Assembly (NCBI RefSeq): GCF_018619435.1 | Contig: NZ_JAHFZF010000001.1 | Span: forward strand, 62,001 to 126,000 | Length of the DNA: 64,000 nucleotides | Origin: Rhodoferax sp. U11-2br | Lineage (GTDB): Bacteria > Pseudomonadota > Gammaproteobacteria > Burkholderiales > Burkholderiaceae_C | Direction of reading: 5' to 3' | Part shown: positions 7,971-15,564 of the stretch, in pieces | Position numbering within the stretch: the stretch's first letter is position 1 | How the letters are laid out: each line of letters begins with the position of its first letter | Notes under the pieces: model-generated | What the model was told of the DNA's origin: nothing | The model's database searches: none | What the model saw: the letters and a program-made list of their open reading frames with translations, nothing else | Made by a program: the position numbers and the translations under genes

Positions 7971-8273
7971 ATGATCCTCGAACTCGCTGACATCACGATC
8001 CACCCGCAACACAACGCCGCGTTTGAAGAGGCCATCCAGCGCGGCCTGAGCACCGTCATTGCCCATGCCAAAGGTTTTGAAGGTTTCAAGGTGAACCGCT
8101 GCATCGAGAACCCCAACCGTTATGTGTTGCAGATCTTCTGGACCACACTCGAAGACCACACCGTGGGTTTTCGCGAGTCGCCCGCTTTTGGTGAATGGCG
8201 TGCCATCGTCGGGCCGTTTTTCGCCAGTGCGCCGGTGGTGCAGCACTTTGATCTGGTGGCTAAATCGGCCTGA
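7971..8273 (+). CDS. Antibiotic biosynthesis monooxygenase (ABM)-domain protein
   Basis: A 100-residue single-domain ferredoxin-like protein. The pattern ADITIHPQHNAAFEEAI, then HAKGFEGFKVNRCIENPNRY and 'VLQIFWTTLEDHTVGFRESPAF' is typical of the YgiN/ABM dimeric fold. This family ranges from quinol monooxygenases to proteins of unknown function. It starts at ATG 7971, 45 nt before the FAH-family gene, and the two are likely an operon. The neighbour suggests a role in aromatic or ketoacid degradation, but the substrate is not visible. Confidence 0.82.
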   Translation: MILELADITIHPQHNAAFEEAIQRGLSTVIAHAKGFEGFKVNRCIENPNRYVLQIFWTTLEDHTVGFRESPAFGEWRAIVGPFFASAPVVQHFDLVAKSA

Positions 8274-8318
8274 AGCCCTCGTATTCCAAGCGCTTACAGC
8301 AACCAAAAAGAGAGCACC

Positions 8319-9014
8319 ATGAACTTTATTTTCCCGCCGGCTGCCGCCGTGACCATGCCGGTGACCGGCAGCGATGCCCAGTTTCCGGTGCACCGCATCT
8401 ACTGCGTGGCGCGCAACTATGAAGACCACGCCAAAGAGATGGGCCAGCTCAACCGCGAACCGCCGTTTTTCTTCATGAAACCCGCGGACGCTGTGCTGGT
8501 CTGCCAGCCGGGCCAGACTGCCCAACTGCCCTACCCCAGCCTGACCAGCAACCTGCACCATGAGGTCGAGCTGGTGGTGGCGATGGGCACCGGTGGCCAG
8601 AACATCCCGGTTGAGCAGGCGCTGGGCCACATCTTTGGTTACGCCGTGGGGCTGGACATGACCCGGCGCGACCTGCAAAACGACATGAAAAAGCAGGGAC
8701 GCCCCTGGTGCATTGGCAAAGGCTTCGATTTTTCGGCGCCGATCGGGCCAATCACAGCCGCCAACGCGGTCCCGGACATCCACAGCGCAGACATCAGCCT
8801 GCAGGTCAACGGTGTGGCGCGTCAGAGCAGCCAAATCAGCCAGATGATCTGGAACGTGGCCGAGACCATCGCACAACTCTCCACCGCCTGGGTCCTGCAG
8901 CCCGGCGATCTGATCTACACCGGCACCCCGGCAGGCGTGGCGGCTGTGGTGCAGGGTGACCGCTTGCAGGCCAGCATCAGCGGGCTGAGCCCCATCACGC
9001 TGCAGGTGGTGTGA
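8319..9014 (+). CDS. Fumarylacetoacetate hydrolase (FAH)-family protein
   Basis: A 231-residue single-domain FAH protein. Family marks are RIYCVARNYEDHAKEMG, FFFMKPADAV, the metal-binding acidic residues in NLHHEVELVVAMG, VGLDMTRRDLQ, and GDLIYTGTPAGVAAV. Small bacterial members hydrolyse fumarylpyruvate or acylpyruvates, or decarboxylate oxaloacetate. The sequence resembles fumarylpyruvate hydrolases (NagK type) of gentisate pathways. No gentisate dioxygenase gene is in view, so the exact substrate is left open. A ribosome-binding AAAGAGAG lies just upstream of ATG 8319. Confidence 0.87.
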   Translation: MNFIFPPAAAVTMPVTGSDAQFPVHRIYCVARNYEDHAKEMGQLNREPPFFFMKPADAVLVCQPGQTAQLPYPSLTSNLHHEVELVVAMGTGGQNIPVEQALGHIFGYAVGLDMTRRDLQNDMKKQGRPWCIGKGFDFSAPIGPITAANAVPDIHSADISLQVNGVARQSSQISQMIWNVAETIAQLSTAWVLQPGDLIYTGTPAGVAAVVQGDRLQASISGLSPITLQVV

Positions 9015-9087
9015 CAAAGTGGGTTGAAAGCACTGGCCCATGCTGCGCTGTCACAAGGCTGGCATGGTTTCAAATTACACTGGCAAC

Positions 9088-9633
9088 ATGCATCGTCCCC
9101 CCCTCCAACATTGCCGAAAATGTGGCCACGCGGTGGAGTACCGCATCCCGGACGACGGCGACACCAAAATACGCGCCGTCTGCCCGGCCTGCCACACGGT
9201 GCACTACGACAACCCGCTCAACGTGGTTGGCACCATCCCCGTCTGGGATAACAAGGTACTGCTGTGCAAACGCAACATCGAGCCTCGTTTTGGCAAGTGG
9301 ACGCTGCCCGCAGGGTTCATGGAACTCAACGAAACCGTGGCCGAAGGCGCGGCCCGCGAGACGCTCGAAGAAGCCGGTGCCCAGTTCGAGATGGGCGAGT
9401 TTTTCTCCTTGGTGAACATCGCCCGGGTTGGCCAGGTCCACCTGTTTTACCGGGCGCGCTTGCTCAGCGACCAGTTTGATCCCGGCTTTGAGACCATTGA
9501 GGCTCGCCTGTTCACCGAAGACGAGGTGCCTTGGGACGAGATCGCTTTTCGCACCGTGGGCGAAACCCTCAAGCGGTTTTTTGCCGACCAGCGTGCGGGT
9601 CAGTTCTCGATCCATGTCTTTGATATCACCTGA
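9088..9633 (+). CDS. NUDIX hydrolase with N-terminal zinc ribbon
   Basis: A 181-residue protein. A short zinc ribbon (HCRKCGH near residue 8 and CPACHTVHYDNP near 32) precedes a NUDIX domain. Its box reads GFMELNETVAEGAARETLEE followed by AGA, matching GX5EX7REUXEEXGU. The layout resembles the NADH-pyrophosphatase (NudC)-like and ADP-ribose-type hydrolases of Burkholderiales. The ATG at 9088 places the zinc ribbon at the N-terminus; an upstream in-frame ATG at 9040 adds 16 residues without clear homology. Substrate unknown. Confidence 0.85.
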   Translation: MHRPPLQHCRKCGHAVEYRIPDDGDTKIRAVCPACHTVHYDNPLNVVGTIPVWDNKVLLCKRNIEPRFGKWTLPAGFMELNETVAEGAARETLEEAGAQFEMGEFFSLVNIARVGQVHLFYRARLLSDQFDPGFETIEARLFTEDEVPWDEIAFRTVGETLKRFFADQRAGQFSIHVFDIT

Positions 9634-9746
9634 GCTACTGGCCAGCGCCGAGCTGTGGTTTTACCGCGCTGGCAGCTACTTTGTCACCAGCATCCTGGAC
9701 GACCCGGCCTGGCTGGCGCTGATGTTTTGTTAACGTTTTCTGGCTC

Positions 9747-9777
9747 TAGCCCTTATACAACAAGGGCTGAAAGCTAT
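9747..9777 (+). repeat. Dispersed palindromic repeat
   Basis: TAGCCCTT-ATACAAC-AAGGGCTGA followed by AAGCTAT. This is one of the best copies of the family; arms of eight bases pair around a 7-nt loop. It ends 16 nt before the exonuclease start codon. Confidence 0.75.
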
Positions 9778-9792
9778 TCTTTTTAATACCCC

Positions 9793-11217
9793 ATGTTGCC
9801 TTGTTACGTCCTGCTTGACCTGGAAACCACCGGCGGCAACGCACAACGTGATCAGATCACCGAGATTGCCGCGGTGCGTGTGGAGCACGGCGTGGAAGTG
9901 GCACGCTGGAGCACCCTGGTCAACCCGGGCGTCCATATCTCCAGCTTCATCGAACAACTCACCGGCATCAGCAACGCGATGGTGGCCGATGCACCCCGCT
10001 TTGACGAGGTGGCACCCCAACTGCTGAAACTGCTGGACGGTGCGGTGCTGGTGGCGCACAACGTGCGCTTTGACCACGGCTTCTTGCTGCACGCCCTGGC
10101 GCGTTTGGACGTGGCCCTGCGCAGCAAGACCCTGTGTACCGTGCGCCTGTCACGTCTGCTCTACCCTGGCGTCAAAGGCCACGGGCTGGACGCCATCATG
10201 CAGCGCCACGGCATCAGCACCGAATCACGCCACCGCGCTTTGGGCGACGTGCTGGTGATGCAAACCTGGCTGGCGCAGGTCACCCAGCAGTTTGGCGCCG
10301 ACCATCTGCAACGCCAGGCGCAGGTACTGTTACAAGGCAGCGCCGCGCTGCCACCGCAACTTGACACCAACGTGGCCGACATCCCCGAAGGCCCGGGGGT
10401 CTACCTGTTTTACGGCGAGAGCGCACTGCCAATCTACGTGGGCAAAAGTGTCAAATTGCGCAGCCGTGTCATGTCGCACTTCTCTGCCTGCAACCGCGAG
10501 CCACGTGAGATGCGTATCGCCCAGGAAATCCGCCGCATCGAGTGGATCGAGACCGCAGGTGAAGTGGGCGCGTTGCTGCTCGAAGCCCGCCTGGTCAAAC
10601 AGCACCAACCGCTGCACAACCGCCAGTTGCGCCGTGAGAACAACCTCTGCGCCTGGCGGCTGGACGCCAACCCGAATGCCCGCCCGCTGCTGACTCTGGT
10701 GCGCGGCGCCGAGCTGAGCCCGCAACAGTTTGGCCAGCTGTACGGCCCCTATCGCTCGAAAAACCAGGCTTTAAGCAGCCTGCGCGAGCTGGCCGAGCAA
10801 CACCAGCTGTGCCCACAGGCACTGGGTCTGGAATCCGGCAAAGGGCGCTGTTTTGCGCATCAGATCGGCCACTGCAAAGGCGTGTGCTGCGGCGAGGAAA
10901 CACCTGAGCGCCACCAACTGCGCCTGCAGCTGGCACTGAGCGCCAACAAATTGCGCGTCTGGCCGTTTGGCGGACCGGTGGGCCTGCGTGAACACAACCC
11001 ACACACCGGTCAAGCCGACATCCACATCTTTGACCAATGGTGCCACCTGGCCACGGTGCGCAGCGACGAAGAATTGACCGATGCCCTGCAAACCCGTACC
11101 GAGGTGCTGGCCTTTGACCTGGACAGCTACCGCCTGGCGCTCAAGTACTTGACGCCACCGGGCAAATCCAGCACCACGGTGCTGGAACTCGGATCGATGA
11201 GAAGAAAAGACCTCTAG
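9793..11217 (+). CDS. DEDDh 3'-5' exonuclease fused to a GIY-YIG (UvrC/Cho-like) endonuclease domain
   Basis: A 474-residue two-nuclease protein. Residues about 5-165 form a DnaQ/epsilon-type exonuclease (LLDLETTGG with catalytic Asp/Glu, VAHNVRFDHGFL, and HRALGDVLVM supplying the DEDDh His and Asp). Residues about 195-275 form a GIY-YIG domain (EGPGVYLFYGESALPIYVGKS, LLLEARLVKQHQPLHNRQLR), as in UvrC and Cho. A Cys-containing segment around GRCFAHQIGHCKGVCCGE follows, as in UvrC. Such fusions occur in many beta- and gammaproteobacteria and are thought to act in DNA repair. The TAG stop codon is the first three bases of a palindromic repeat copy. Confidence 0.88.
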   Translation: MLPCYVLLDLETTGGNAQRDQITEIAAVRVEHGVEVARWSTLVNPGVHISSFIEQLTGISNAMVADAPRFDEVAPQLLKLLDGAVLVAHNVRFDHGFLLHALARLDVALRSKTLCTVRLSRLLYPGVKGHGLDAIMQRHGISTESRHRALGDVLVMQTWLAQVTQQFGADHLQRQAQVLLQGSAALPPQLDTNVADIPEGPGVYLFYGESALPIYVGKSVKLRSRVMSHFSACNREPREMRIAQEIRRIEWIETAGEVGALLLEARLVKQHQPLHNRQLRRENNLCAWRLDANPNARPLLTLVRGAELSPQQFGQLYGPYRSKNQALSSLRELAEQHQLCPQALGLESGKGRCFAHQIGHCKGVCCGEETPERHQLRLQLALSANKLRVWPFGGPVGLREHNPHTGQADIHIFDQWCHLATVRSDEELTDALQTRTEVLAFDLDSYRLALKYLTPPGKSSTTVLELGSMRRKDL

Positions 11218-11245
11218 CCCTTTGAATACAAGGGTGAGCAGCTAT
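11215..11245 (+). repeat. Dispersed palindromic repeat overlapping a stop codon
   Basis: TAGCCCTT-TGAATAC-AAGGGTGAG followed by CAGCTAT. Its first three bases are the stop codon of the exonuclease gene. As a hairpin right at the gene end it could also protect the 3' end of the transcript. Confidence 0.65.
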
Positions 11246-11390
11246 GGTCTGAATAGCGTCTTGTCTTTTGTGTGTGGGTAGCGTGTGCCAAAGTGGCTGA
11301 TACGCGGCTGAAGCTGCACGGTCCAAGCTGATCACCAGCCCTGCCACCAAGAGTCTGACCGTTCAAAGCACGTAACAAACACCGGCCATG

Positions 11391-11422
11391 AAAAAAGGAC
11401 TTGGCATTTCTGCCGAGTCCTT
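11391..11422 (-). terminator. Rho-independent terminator of the tRNA-Val transcript
   Basis: On the minus strand AAGGACTCGGCA, loop GAAA, TGCCAAGTCCTT, then a T run. This is a 12-bp stem with one mismatch, located 19 nt past the tRNA 3' end. Confidence 0.85.
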
Positions 11423-11440
11423 GATGTCTTTGGGTATTCA

Positions 11441-11515
11441 TGGTGGGCGGTGGAGGCTTCGAACCTCCGACCCCAGCAGTGTGAATGCTGTGCTCTACCC
11501 CTGAGCTAACCGCCC
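11441..11515 (-). tRNA. tRNA-Val (CAC)
   Basis: The 75-nt minus-strand sequence begins GGGCGGTTAGCTCAGGGG and ends in an encoded ACCA. The acceptor arm GGGCGGT pairs with ACCGCCC. The anticodon stem CAGCA/TGCTG encloses loop TTCACAC, giving anticodon CAC. The T arm GGAGG-TTCGAAG-CCTCC is intact. Confidence 0.95.
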
Positions 11516-11538
11516 TTGTCGTTGTAGACAAGCCCTGT

Positions 11539-11568
11539 ATTATGCCATAGTCACGCGCATCCTGGCAA
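11539..11568 (-). promoter_or_regulatory. Sigma-70 promoter of tRNA-Val
   Basis: On the minus strand TTGCCA (-35) and CATAAT (-10) are separated by 18 nt. The tRNA begins about 23 nt further on, after a short hairpin CTTGTC/GACAAG. Confidence 0.6.
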
Positions 11569-11648
11569 TCAACAGCAACAAGAATCATATTTTTTATCTG
11601 CCGCGCAGCCGGAACAGCAAAAACTTCTGTCTATAATCTAAGGCTTAT

Positions 11649-11724
11649 TCCTCGATAGCTCAGTTGGTAGAGCGCCGGACTGTTAATCCGTAGGTCCCTG
11701 GTTCGAGCCCAGGTCGAGGAGCCA
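11649..11724 (+). tRNA. tRNA-Asn (GTT)
   Basis: The 76-nt gene starts TCCTCGATAGCTCAGTTGG and ends in an encoded GCCA. The acceptor stem TCCTCGA pairs with TCGAGGA. The anticodon loop TGTTAAT gives anticodon GTT. A TATAAT box lies 11 nt upstream (11632-11637) with no clear -35. The last 34 nt recur imperfectly at 14157-14190, suggesting the 3' end was used as an integration site. Confidence 0.96.
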
Positions 11725-11741
11725 AAAAAATCCAAACGAAT

Positions 11742-11776
11742 AAAGCCCTTGTGAGAAATCACCAGGGCTTTTTTTT
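11742..11776 (+). terminator. Rho-independent terminator after tRNA-Asn
   Basis: AAAGCCCTTGTGA, loop GAAA, TCACCAGGGCTTT, followed by more T residues. It sits 18 nt downstream of the tRNA end. Confidence 0.85.
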
Positions 11777-11849
11777 GTCCGGATGGGTCTATTGCAGCGC
11801 CTCTGGCTCTGCATCGGTTCGGCAGCTTTGCTTCTGCATATGAATTTCC

Positions 11850-12059
11850 ATGAAAACACCGCCTGACAGTCCCTCTTTCCCATTCAGCACGTTCAAACTG
11901 GCCCTGGTCGGTAGCATCATTTTTTCCTTGCAGGGCTGTGCCGTGGTGGCTGTTGCAGATGCTGCGGTGACAGTCGTTGCCACCGGGGTCAAAGTTACTG
12001 CCAAGGCGGTCGGTGCTGTCGCCGATGCCGTGATACCGGATTCAGACGATGACGAGTAG
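11850..12059 (+). CDS. Small lipoprotein (NF038104-like)
   Basis: A 69-residue protein with a hydrophobic signal and lipobox (IFSLQGC, Cys about residue 30). A low-complexity Ala/Val-rich stretch follows (AVVAVADAAVTVVATGVKV), then a strongly acidic end (IPDSDDDE). The pattern resembles a widespread family of short lipoproteins, NF038104, of unknown function. It is the first gene after tRNA-Asn, and its last 11 bases overlap the start of the VanZ-like gene, suggesting translational coupling. Confidence 0.7.
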   Translation: MKTPPDSPSFPFSTFKLALVGSIIFSLQGCAVVAVADAAVTVVATGVKVTAKAVGAVADAVIPDSDDDE

Positions 12060-12399
12060 TCTGCTCTGGAAGGCATCGTTCTGGACTCTGGTTCTGATCA
12101 CCCTTTGGCTGTCACTGGTCCCTTCAGAGCAAGTCCCTTCGGCATTCCATTTCTGGGACAAGGCACAACACGCATTGGGTTTTGCAGGGTTGGCGTTCCT
12201 GGGCCTGATGGCTTATCCGGGACGCCTGCCGAGGGTGATGTTGGGCTTGGCTCTGTTTGGTGCTGGTATTGAGGTTGTGCAGGGATTGACCGGCTGGCGG
12301 CAAGGCGATTGGCAAGACTGGATCGCCGACTGTGCGGGATTGGTGATCGGGTATTCGGTATGGCGTATAGGAAGATTGCTGGTCAGGAATCTAACCTGA
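12049..12399 (+). CDS. VanZ-like integral membrane protein
   Basis: A 116-residue protein with about four membrane segments. It carries the VanZ-family marks LWLSLVPSEQVPSAFHFWDK, QHALGFAGLAFLGL, FGAGIEVVQGLTG and WQDWIADCAGLVIGY. VanZ homologues are widespread; the teicoplanin-resistance link applies to one enterococcal protein only and should not be assumed here. The ATG at 12049 lies inside the preceding lipoprotein gene. Confidence 0.8.
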   Translation: MTSSLLWKASFWTLVLITLWLSLVPSEQVPSAFHFWDKAQHALGFAGLAFLGLMAYPGRLPRVMLGLALFGAGIEVVQGLTGWRQGDWQDWIADCAGLVIGYSVWRIGRLLVRNLT

Positions 12400-12851
12400 A
12401 TCAACTACCAGTTCGTTGGCAGCGACGCATTGACCGTAGCAATTGCAGCCGCATCAGGTGGACCGTAGCCACAACAAAAAAGGGCTGGGCTCCTGTCGAA
12501 CCCTAACCCTTTGTTGCTTCCTCATGTATGGGAAGCGTAATGACGGCAAACCGTCAGTCATGTGTGAGCGTCAGTGTGGTCCTTGATCATCAGCATGTCT
12601 CCTATACCGAGGTTGGGGACTCGGTTACGAAGAAATTCTGCGCCACATTGTTCGGGTAGTCAATTGCTCAATTTCCACCCTTGGGGCATTGTGGCTACCC
12701 ATGCCGAAGCCTCTGTCACGACCATCTGCATTTGATGATGCTTTGTTTACGTGAATGCCGGACGGATTTGCACACCCATCCCAAAGACTTCGGAGGCGAA
12801 TTTGATACGCTCCGTCAAGGATGGAGTCAAGAAGTGAAACAGGGGGTGAAT
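12400..12851. other. Gene-free stretch with hairpins
   Basis: No convincing coding sequence is visible. A hairpin at about 12481-12516 (AAAGGGCTGGGCTC paired with an imperfect CCCTAACCCTTT) could terminate transcripts on either strand. A short TGACGG/CCGTCA stem lies near 12541-12556. The end of the stretch carries the ribosome-binding AGGGGG (12841-12846) for the next gene. The oxidoreductase frame is open back to 12681, but without homology. Confidence 0.4.
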
Positions 12852-13511
12852 ATGGCGACGGATCAAGGTCGTGTGGTTTTGGTGGCTGGCGCCACGGGTC
12901 TCATTGGAAGGGAAATCGTCGCCTTGCTGCTGGCTGACCGGACCGTCGAGTCCGTTCACTGTCTCGGTCGCCGACCGCTTGCACTCAAACACCCCAAACT
13001 CCAAAACCACGTGGTCGATTTCTCTGCGATACCTGCCCTTCCCAAGGTGGATGAGTGCTATATCGCACTGGGTACGAGCATCAAGGTTGCTGGTAGTCAA
13101 GAAGCGTTCAAAACGGTCGACCTAGATGCTGTTGTGGCCGTCGCCAAGGCGGCAAAGATAGCAGGAGTTACCAAGTTGGGGGTTGTCAGTGCCATGGGTG
13201 CTAACCCGAAATCCCGAGTTTTCTACAACCGCGTCAAAGGCGAGATGGAATTTGCCCTTGCCAGCTTGGGCATGCAAAGCCTAGTGATAGCCCGCCCATC
13301 CTTATTAGATGGCAACAGGGCTGCCCTGAGCCAGCCCGAGCGTGGTGGTGAGGCTTTGGGCCTGATGCTGATGCGCATACTGCGGCCTCTTGTGCCGGCG
13401 AACTACCGTGCCATTCTGGCCAAGGATGTGGCTCATGCTCTGATCTATGCGGTCCAGTCGGCCAAGCCAGGGGTCGTAAGACTCCTGTCCGGTGACATGC
13501 AAGGTGGATGA
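12852..13511 (+). CDS. NAD(P)-binding atypical SDR (HTATIP2/TIP30- or NmrA-like)
   Basis: A 219-residue Rossmann-fold protein. The N-terminal glycine motif is LVAGATGLIGREIVALLLAD. VDECYIALGTSIKVAGSQEA, VTKLGVVSAMGANPKSRVFY, NRVKGEMEFAL and LVIARPSLLDGNR follow, the usual layout of small TIP30-like oxidoreductase homologues. The start ATG 12852 is preceded by AGGGGGTG. A second, N-terminally truncated copy lies at 14220-14770. It sits between tRNA-Asn and the tRNA-like repeat, so it may have arrived with that segment. Substrate unknown. Confidence 0.82.
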   Translation: MATDQGRVVLVAGATGLIGREIVALLLADRTVESVHCLGRRPLALKHPKLQNHVVDFSAIPALPKVDECYIALGTSIKVAGSQEAFKTVDLDAVVAVAKAAKIAGVTKLGVVSAMGANPKSRVFYNRVKGEMEFALASLGMQSLVIARPSLLDGNRAALSQPERGGEALGLMLMRILRPLVPANYRAILAKDVAHALIYAVQSAKPGVVRLLSGDMQGG

Positions 13512-13586
13512 CATAGCGCTGAGGAATGCCAACGCTCTGTTTCTGCTGCGCACCACCTACACTGAAACATTTACCAAAGGAAAACG

Positions 13587-13829
13587 ATGTTTGACAAAAA
13601 CGGCCAGTGGATTCATCTTGAAACGTTTGAAGACTTTGACAATGGTCTGTCGGCCCTCATTGACCTCTGGTCAAGTGGCGCAACCAACTCGATCAAAGAA
13701 TCGGCACTTGCTCACTTTAAAGAGGACCTGGAGGGCGCCGTGCTCAATTGGGCTGACAACCGTGCCAAGTCGAAGAAATACGCCTCCATCGGCAAGGAAC
13801 TGGCTGAGTTTGAGGAAGCGCTGAAGTAA
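13587..13829 (+). CDS. Hypothetical protein, 80 aa
   Basis: A soluble, acidic, mostly helical protein (FDKNGQWIHLETFEDFDNG, then LSALIDLWSSGATN and KELAEFEEALK). An AAAGGA ribosome-binding site precedes ATG 13587 by 8 nt. No named family is recognised. It lies between the oxidoreductase and the DUF5710 gene, all in the same direction, inside the segment bounded by tRNA-Asn and its partial repeat. Confidence 0.62.
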   Translation: MFDKNGQWIHLETFEDFDNGLSALIDLWSSGATNSIKESALAHFKEDLEGAVLNWADNRAKSKKYASIGKELAEFEEALK

Positions 13830-13856
13830 GTTCCGGCCTGTGCAGATAATTCCGCT

Positions 13857-14159
13857 ATGAGAATCAATCTGGTTACACCGTTTGCAGAAAAAGACGCCGT
13901 CAAAGCACTGGGGGCTCGCTGGGATGCAGTCAAGAAGTGTTGGTACATCGTCGATGTTGCTGATCTCTCGCCGTTTACGCGGTGGATTCCGAACCTAGAC
14001 GCTGCCATGGATGGATCAGGCGGCAATTCACTGCTGACAAAGCCGAAATTTAACCTGCCAGCAGCTGTCAACGTTCCAGTAAAGTCAGACGCAGGCGTAG
14101 CAGACTGTGGCTGTGACGTTTTGCCTTGGGAAGACAGCGAGCACACAGCAAAGGTTTAG
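13857..14159 (+). CDS. DUF5710-domain protein
   Basis: A 100-residue protein whose first 45 residues read INLVTPFAEKDAVKALGARW, then DAVKKCWYIVDVADLSPFTRW. This is the DUF5710 pattern ('PxxEKDxAKxLGARWDxxxKxWYVP'), a small domain often found on plasmid- or island-encoded proteins, including primase/TraC-like ones. The remaining 55 residues are low-complexity with Cys near the end (VADCGCDVLPWEDS). The TAG stop is part of the tRNA-Asn-like repeat at 14157. Confidence 0.75.
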   Translation: MRINLVTPFAEKDAVKALGARWDAVKKCWYIVDVADLSPFTRWIPNLDAAMDGSGGNSLLTKPKFNLPAAVNVPVKSDAGVADCGCDVLPWEDSEHTAKV

Positions 14160-14190
14160 GCCCATGGTTCGAGCGCAGGTCGAGGAGCTA
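14157..14190 (+). repeat. Imperfect copy of the tRNA-Asn 3' end (att-like)
   Basis: 30 of 34 positions match tRNA-Asn 11691-11724. The core GGTTCGAG-C-GCAGGTCGAGGAG differs from the tRNA at one base, with three more mismatches outside. A direct repeat of a tRNA 3' end in the same orientation, 2.4 kb away, is what site-specific integration of an island or phage leaves behind. No integrase gene lies between the two copies. Confidence 0.65.
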
Positions 14191-14219
14191 TTAAACTGGG
14201 TCATGCGACTCTAAACCGT

Positions 14220-14770
14220 GTTGTCGCCAGCCCTTGCCGCTCAAGCACCTCAAATTGCACCACCAAGTGGTCGACTTTGCGGGGTTGCCAAACCTTCCCA
14301 AAGTAAATGAGTGTTATGTCGCCTTAAAGACCACCCTCAAGTTGGCCGGTAGTCAATCAGCTTTCAAAGCCATCGACTTGGATGCCGTTGTGGCTGTTGT
14401 ACTGGCTGCACAGGCGGCAGGTGCCAAACGATTTGGTGTTGTCAGTGCCATGGGCGCAGATGCCAAGTCTCCTGTGTTCTACAACCGGATCAAAGGTGAG
14501 ATGGAACTTGCCCTGAAGCAGTTGGGGTTGAAGAGCTTGGTGATTGCACGCCCCTCATTGCTGAACGGCAACAGGGCCGCCCTGGGCCAACCCAAGCGTG
14601 GTGTTGAAGGACTTGGCTTGTGGCTGGCTCGTCGGCTGCGCCCTCTTCTTCCTGTGAACTACCGTGCCGTGCTGGCCAAGGATGTGGCCCATGCCCTGAT
14701 TCAAGCAGTCCAAGCCGTCAATCCAGGGATCGTGACACTTCTGTCAGGCGACATGCACGACCACCGGTAA
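14220..14770 (+). pseudogene. N-terminally truncated paralogue of the 12852-13511 oxidoreductase
   Basis: From the codons for RQPLPLKHLKL onwards the product parallels the intact copy (VDFAGLPNLPKVNECYVALK, LDAVVAV, FGVVSAMGADAKSPVFYNR, SLVIARPSLLNGNRAALGQP, LLSGDMHDH). The first 45 or so residues, including the glycine-rich NAD(P) motif, are missing. There is no ATG; the only available start is a TTG at 14234. Similarity begins 30 nt after the tRNA-like repeat. It is probably a remnant left by recombination at that repeat, although an N-terminally shortened expressed protein cannot be excluded. Confidence 0.72.
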
Positions 14771-14785
14771 CACCAACCGTTGTGG

Positions 14786-15550
14786 TCAACTGGTTTTTTT
14801 ATCTGCCAATTGGTTCAGTACATAACCGGCAGCACATTGTCCAAACGTGGCTGTGACGGTGACCAATGACCCGAAACCGTGACAGTTGAGTGAACCATCG
14901 CCAACGATGCCGCACGATGCGTCAGGAGGAGCTACCGGTTCACGACTGAACACACAGGCCAGGCCAATTTTTTTACCTTCACGCGCTGCGCCATGGTTTT
15001 TGCGAAGCTGATAACGCACTTTCGACAACAAAGGATCGTGCGTCACTTTGGACAAATCATCCATGCTTGTCAGATGCGCTTGTCTCTTGCCACCTGCTGC
15101 ACCAGAGGCAACAAAGATCACCCGCTGTCGTATGGCCCAGTTCGCCATGACGGTTTTGACATGCCACTGATCGCAGGCATCAATGACCGCATCAACGCCC
15201 GCAGGCAACAGCTGAGACCAATTGGACGGTGTTGCAAACTCATCGATGCAATTCACCTGGCAGTCTGGGAAAAAAGTATGGATCCTGTCACGCATCGCCA
15301 TCACTTTGGCTTGCCCTAAGCTGGCCTCTGTCGCGTGAATCTGCCGGTTGATGTTGGACTCTGCCACATGGTCAAGATCGATCAACGTCAATTTGCCAAC
15401 GCCACTTCGGGCCAAGGACTCAGCTGCCCAGGAGCCCACGCCACCCACCCCGACGACCACAACATGTGACTGCCTCACCTTCTGAGCGCCAGTCACCCCA
15501 AAAAGCCGGTCCAAACCAGCAAATCGACGATCTTCCACGTTGCGAAGCAA
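14786..15550 (-). CDS. tcdA: tRNA threonylcarbamoyladenosine dehydratase (TcdA/CsdL)
   Basis: About 254 residues of the ThiF/E1-like superfamily. TcdA converts t6A37 of tRNAs to cyclic ct6A using ATP. Visible features are RRFAGLDRLFGVTGAQKV, the nucleotide motif VVVVGVGGVGSWAAESLARS, DLDHVAESNINRQI, the Asp motif AVIDACDQWHVK, and the C-terminal NCHGFGSLVTVTATFGQCAA. No ATG fits; TTG 15550 is used here and GTG 15538 is equally possible. Both lie just after the cpoB stop at 15565. It follows tolB-pal-cpoB on the same strand. Confidence 0.87.
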   Translation of the reverse strand: MLRNVEDRRFAGLDRLFGVTGAQKVRQSHVVVVGVGGVGSWAAESLARSGVGKLTLIDLDHVAESNINRQIHATEASLGQAKVMAMRDRIHTFFPDCQVNCIDEFATPSNWSQLLPAGVDAVIDACDQWHVKTVMANWAIRQRVIFVASGAAGGKRQAHLTSMDDLSKVTHDPLLSKVRYQLRKNHGAAREGKKIGLACVFSREPVAPPDASCGIVGDGSLNCHGFGSLVTVTATFGQCAAGYVLNQLADKKTS

Positions 15551-15564
15551 GGAAGTTAAGTGCG

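Noticed and set aside
9615..9733. 39-aa frame MSLISPELLASAELW... after the NUDIX gene
   Set aside because: It overlaps the NUDIX stop, lacks a clear ribosome-binding site and shows no family; it contains an imperfect inverted repeat instead. It might be a remnant, but coding cannot be supported.
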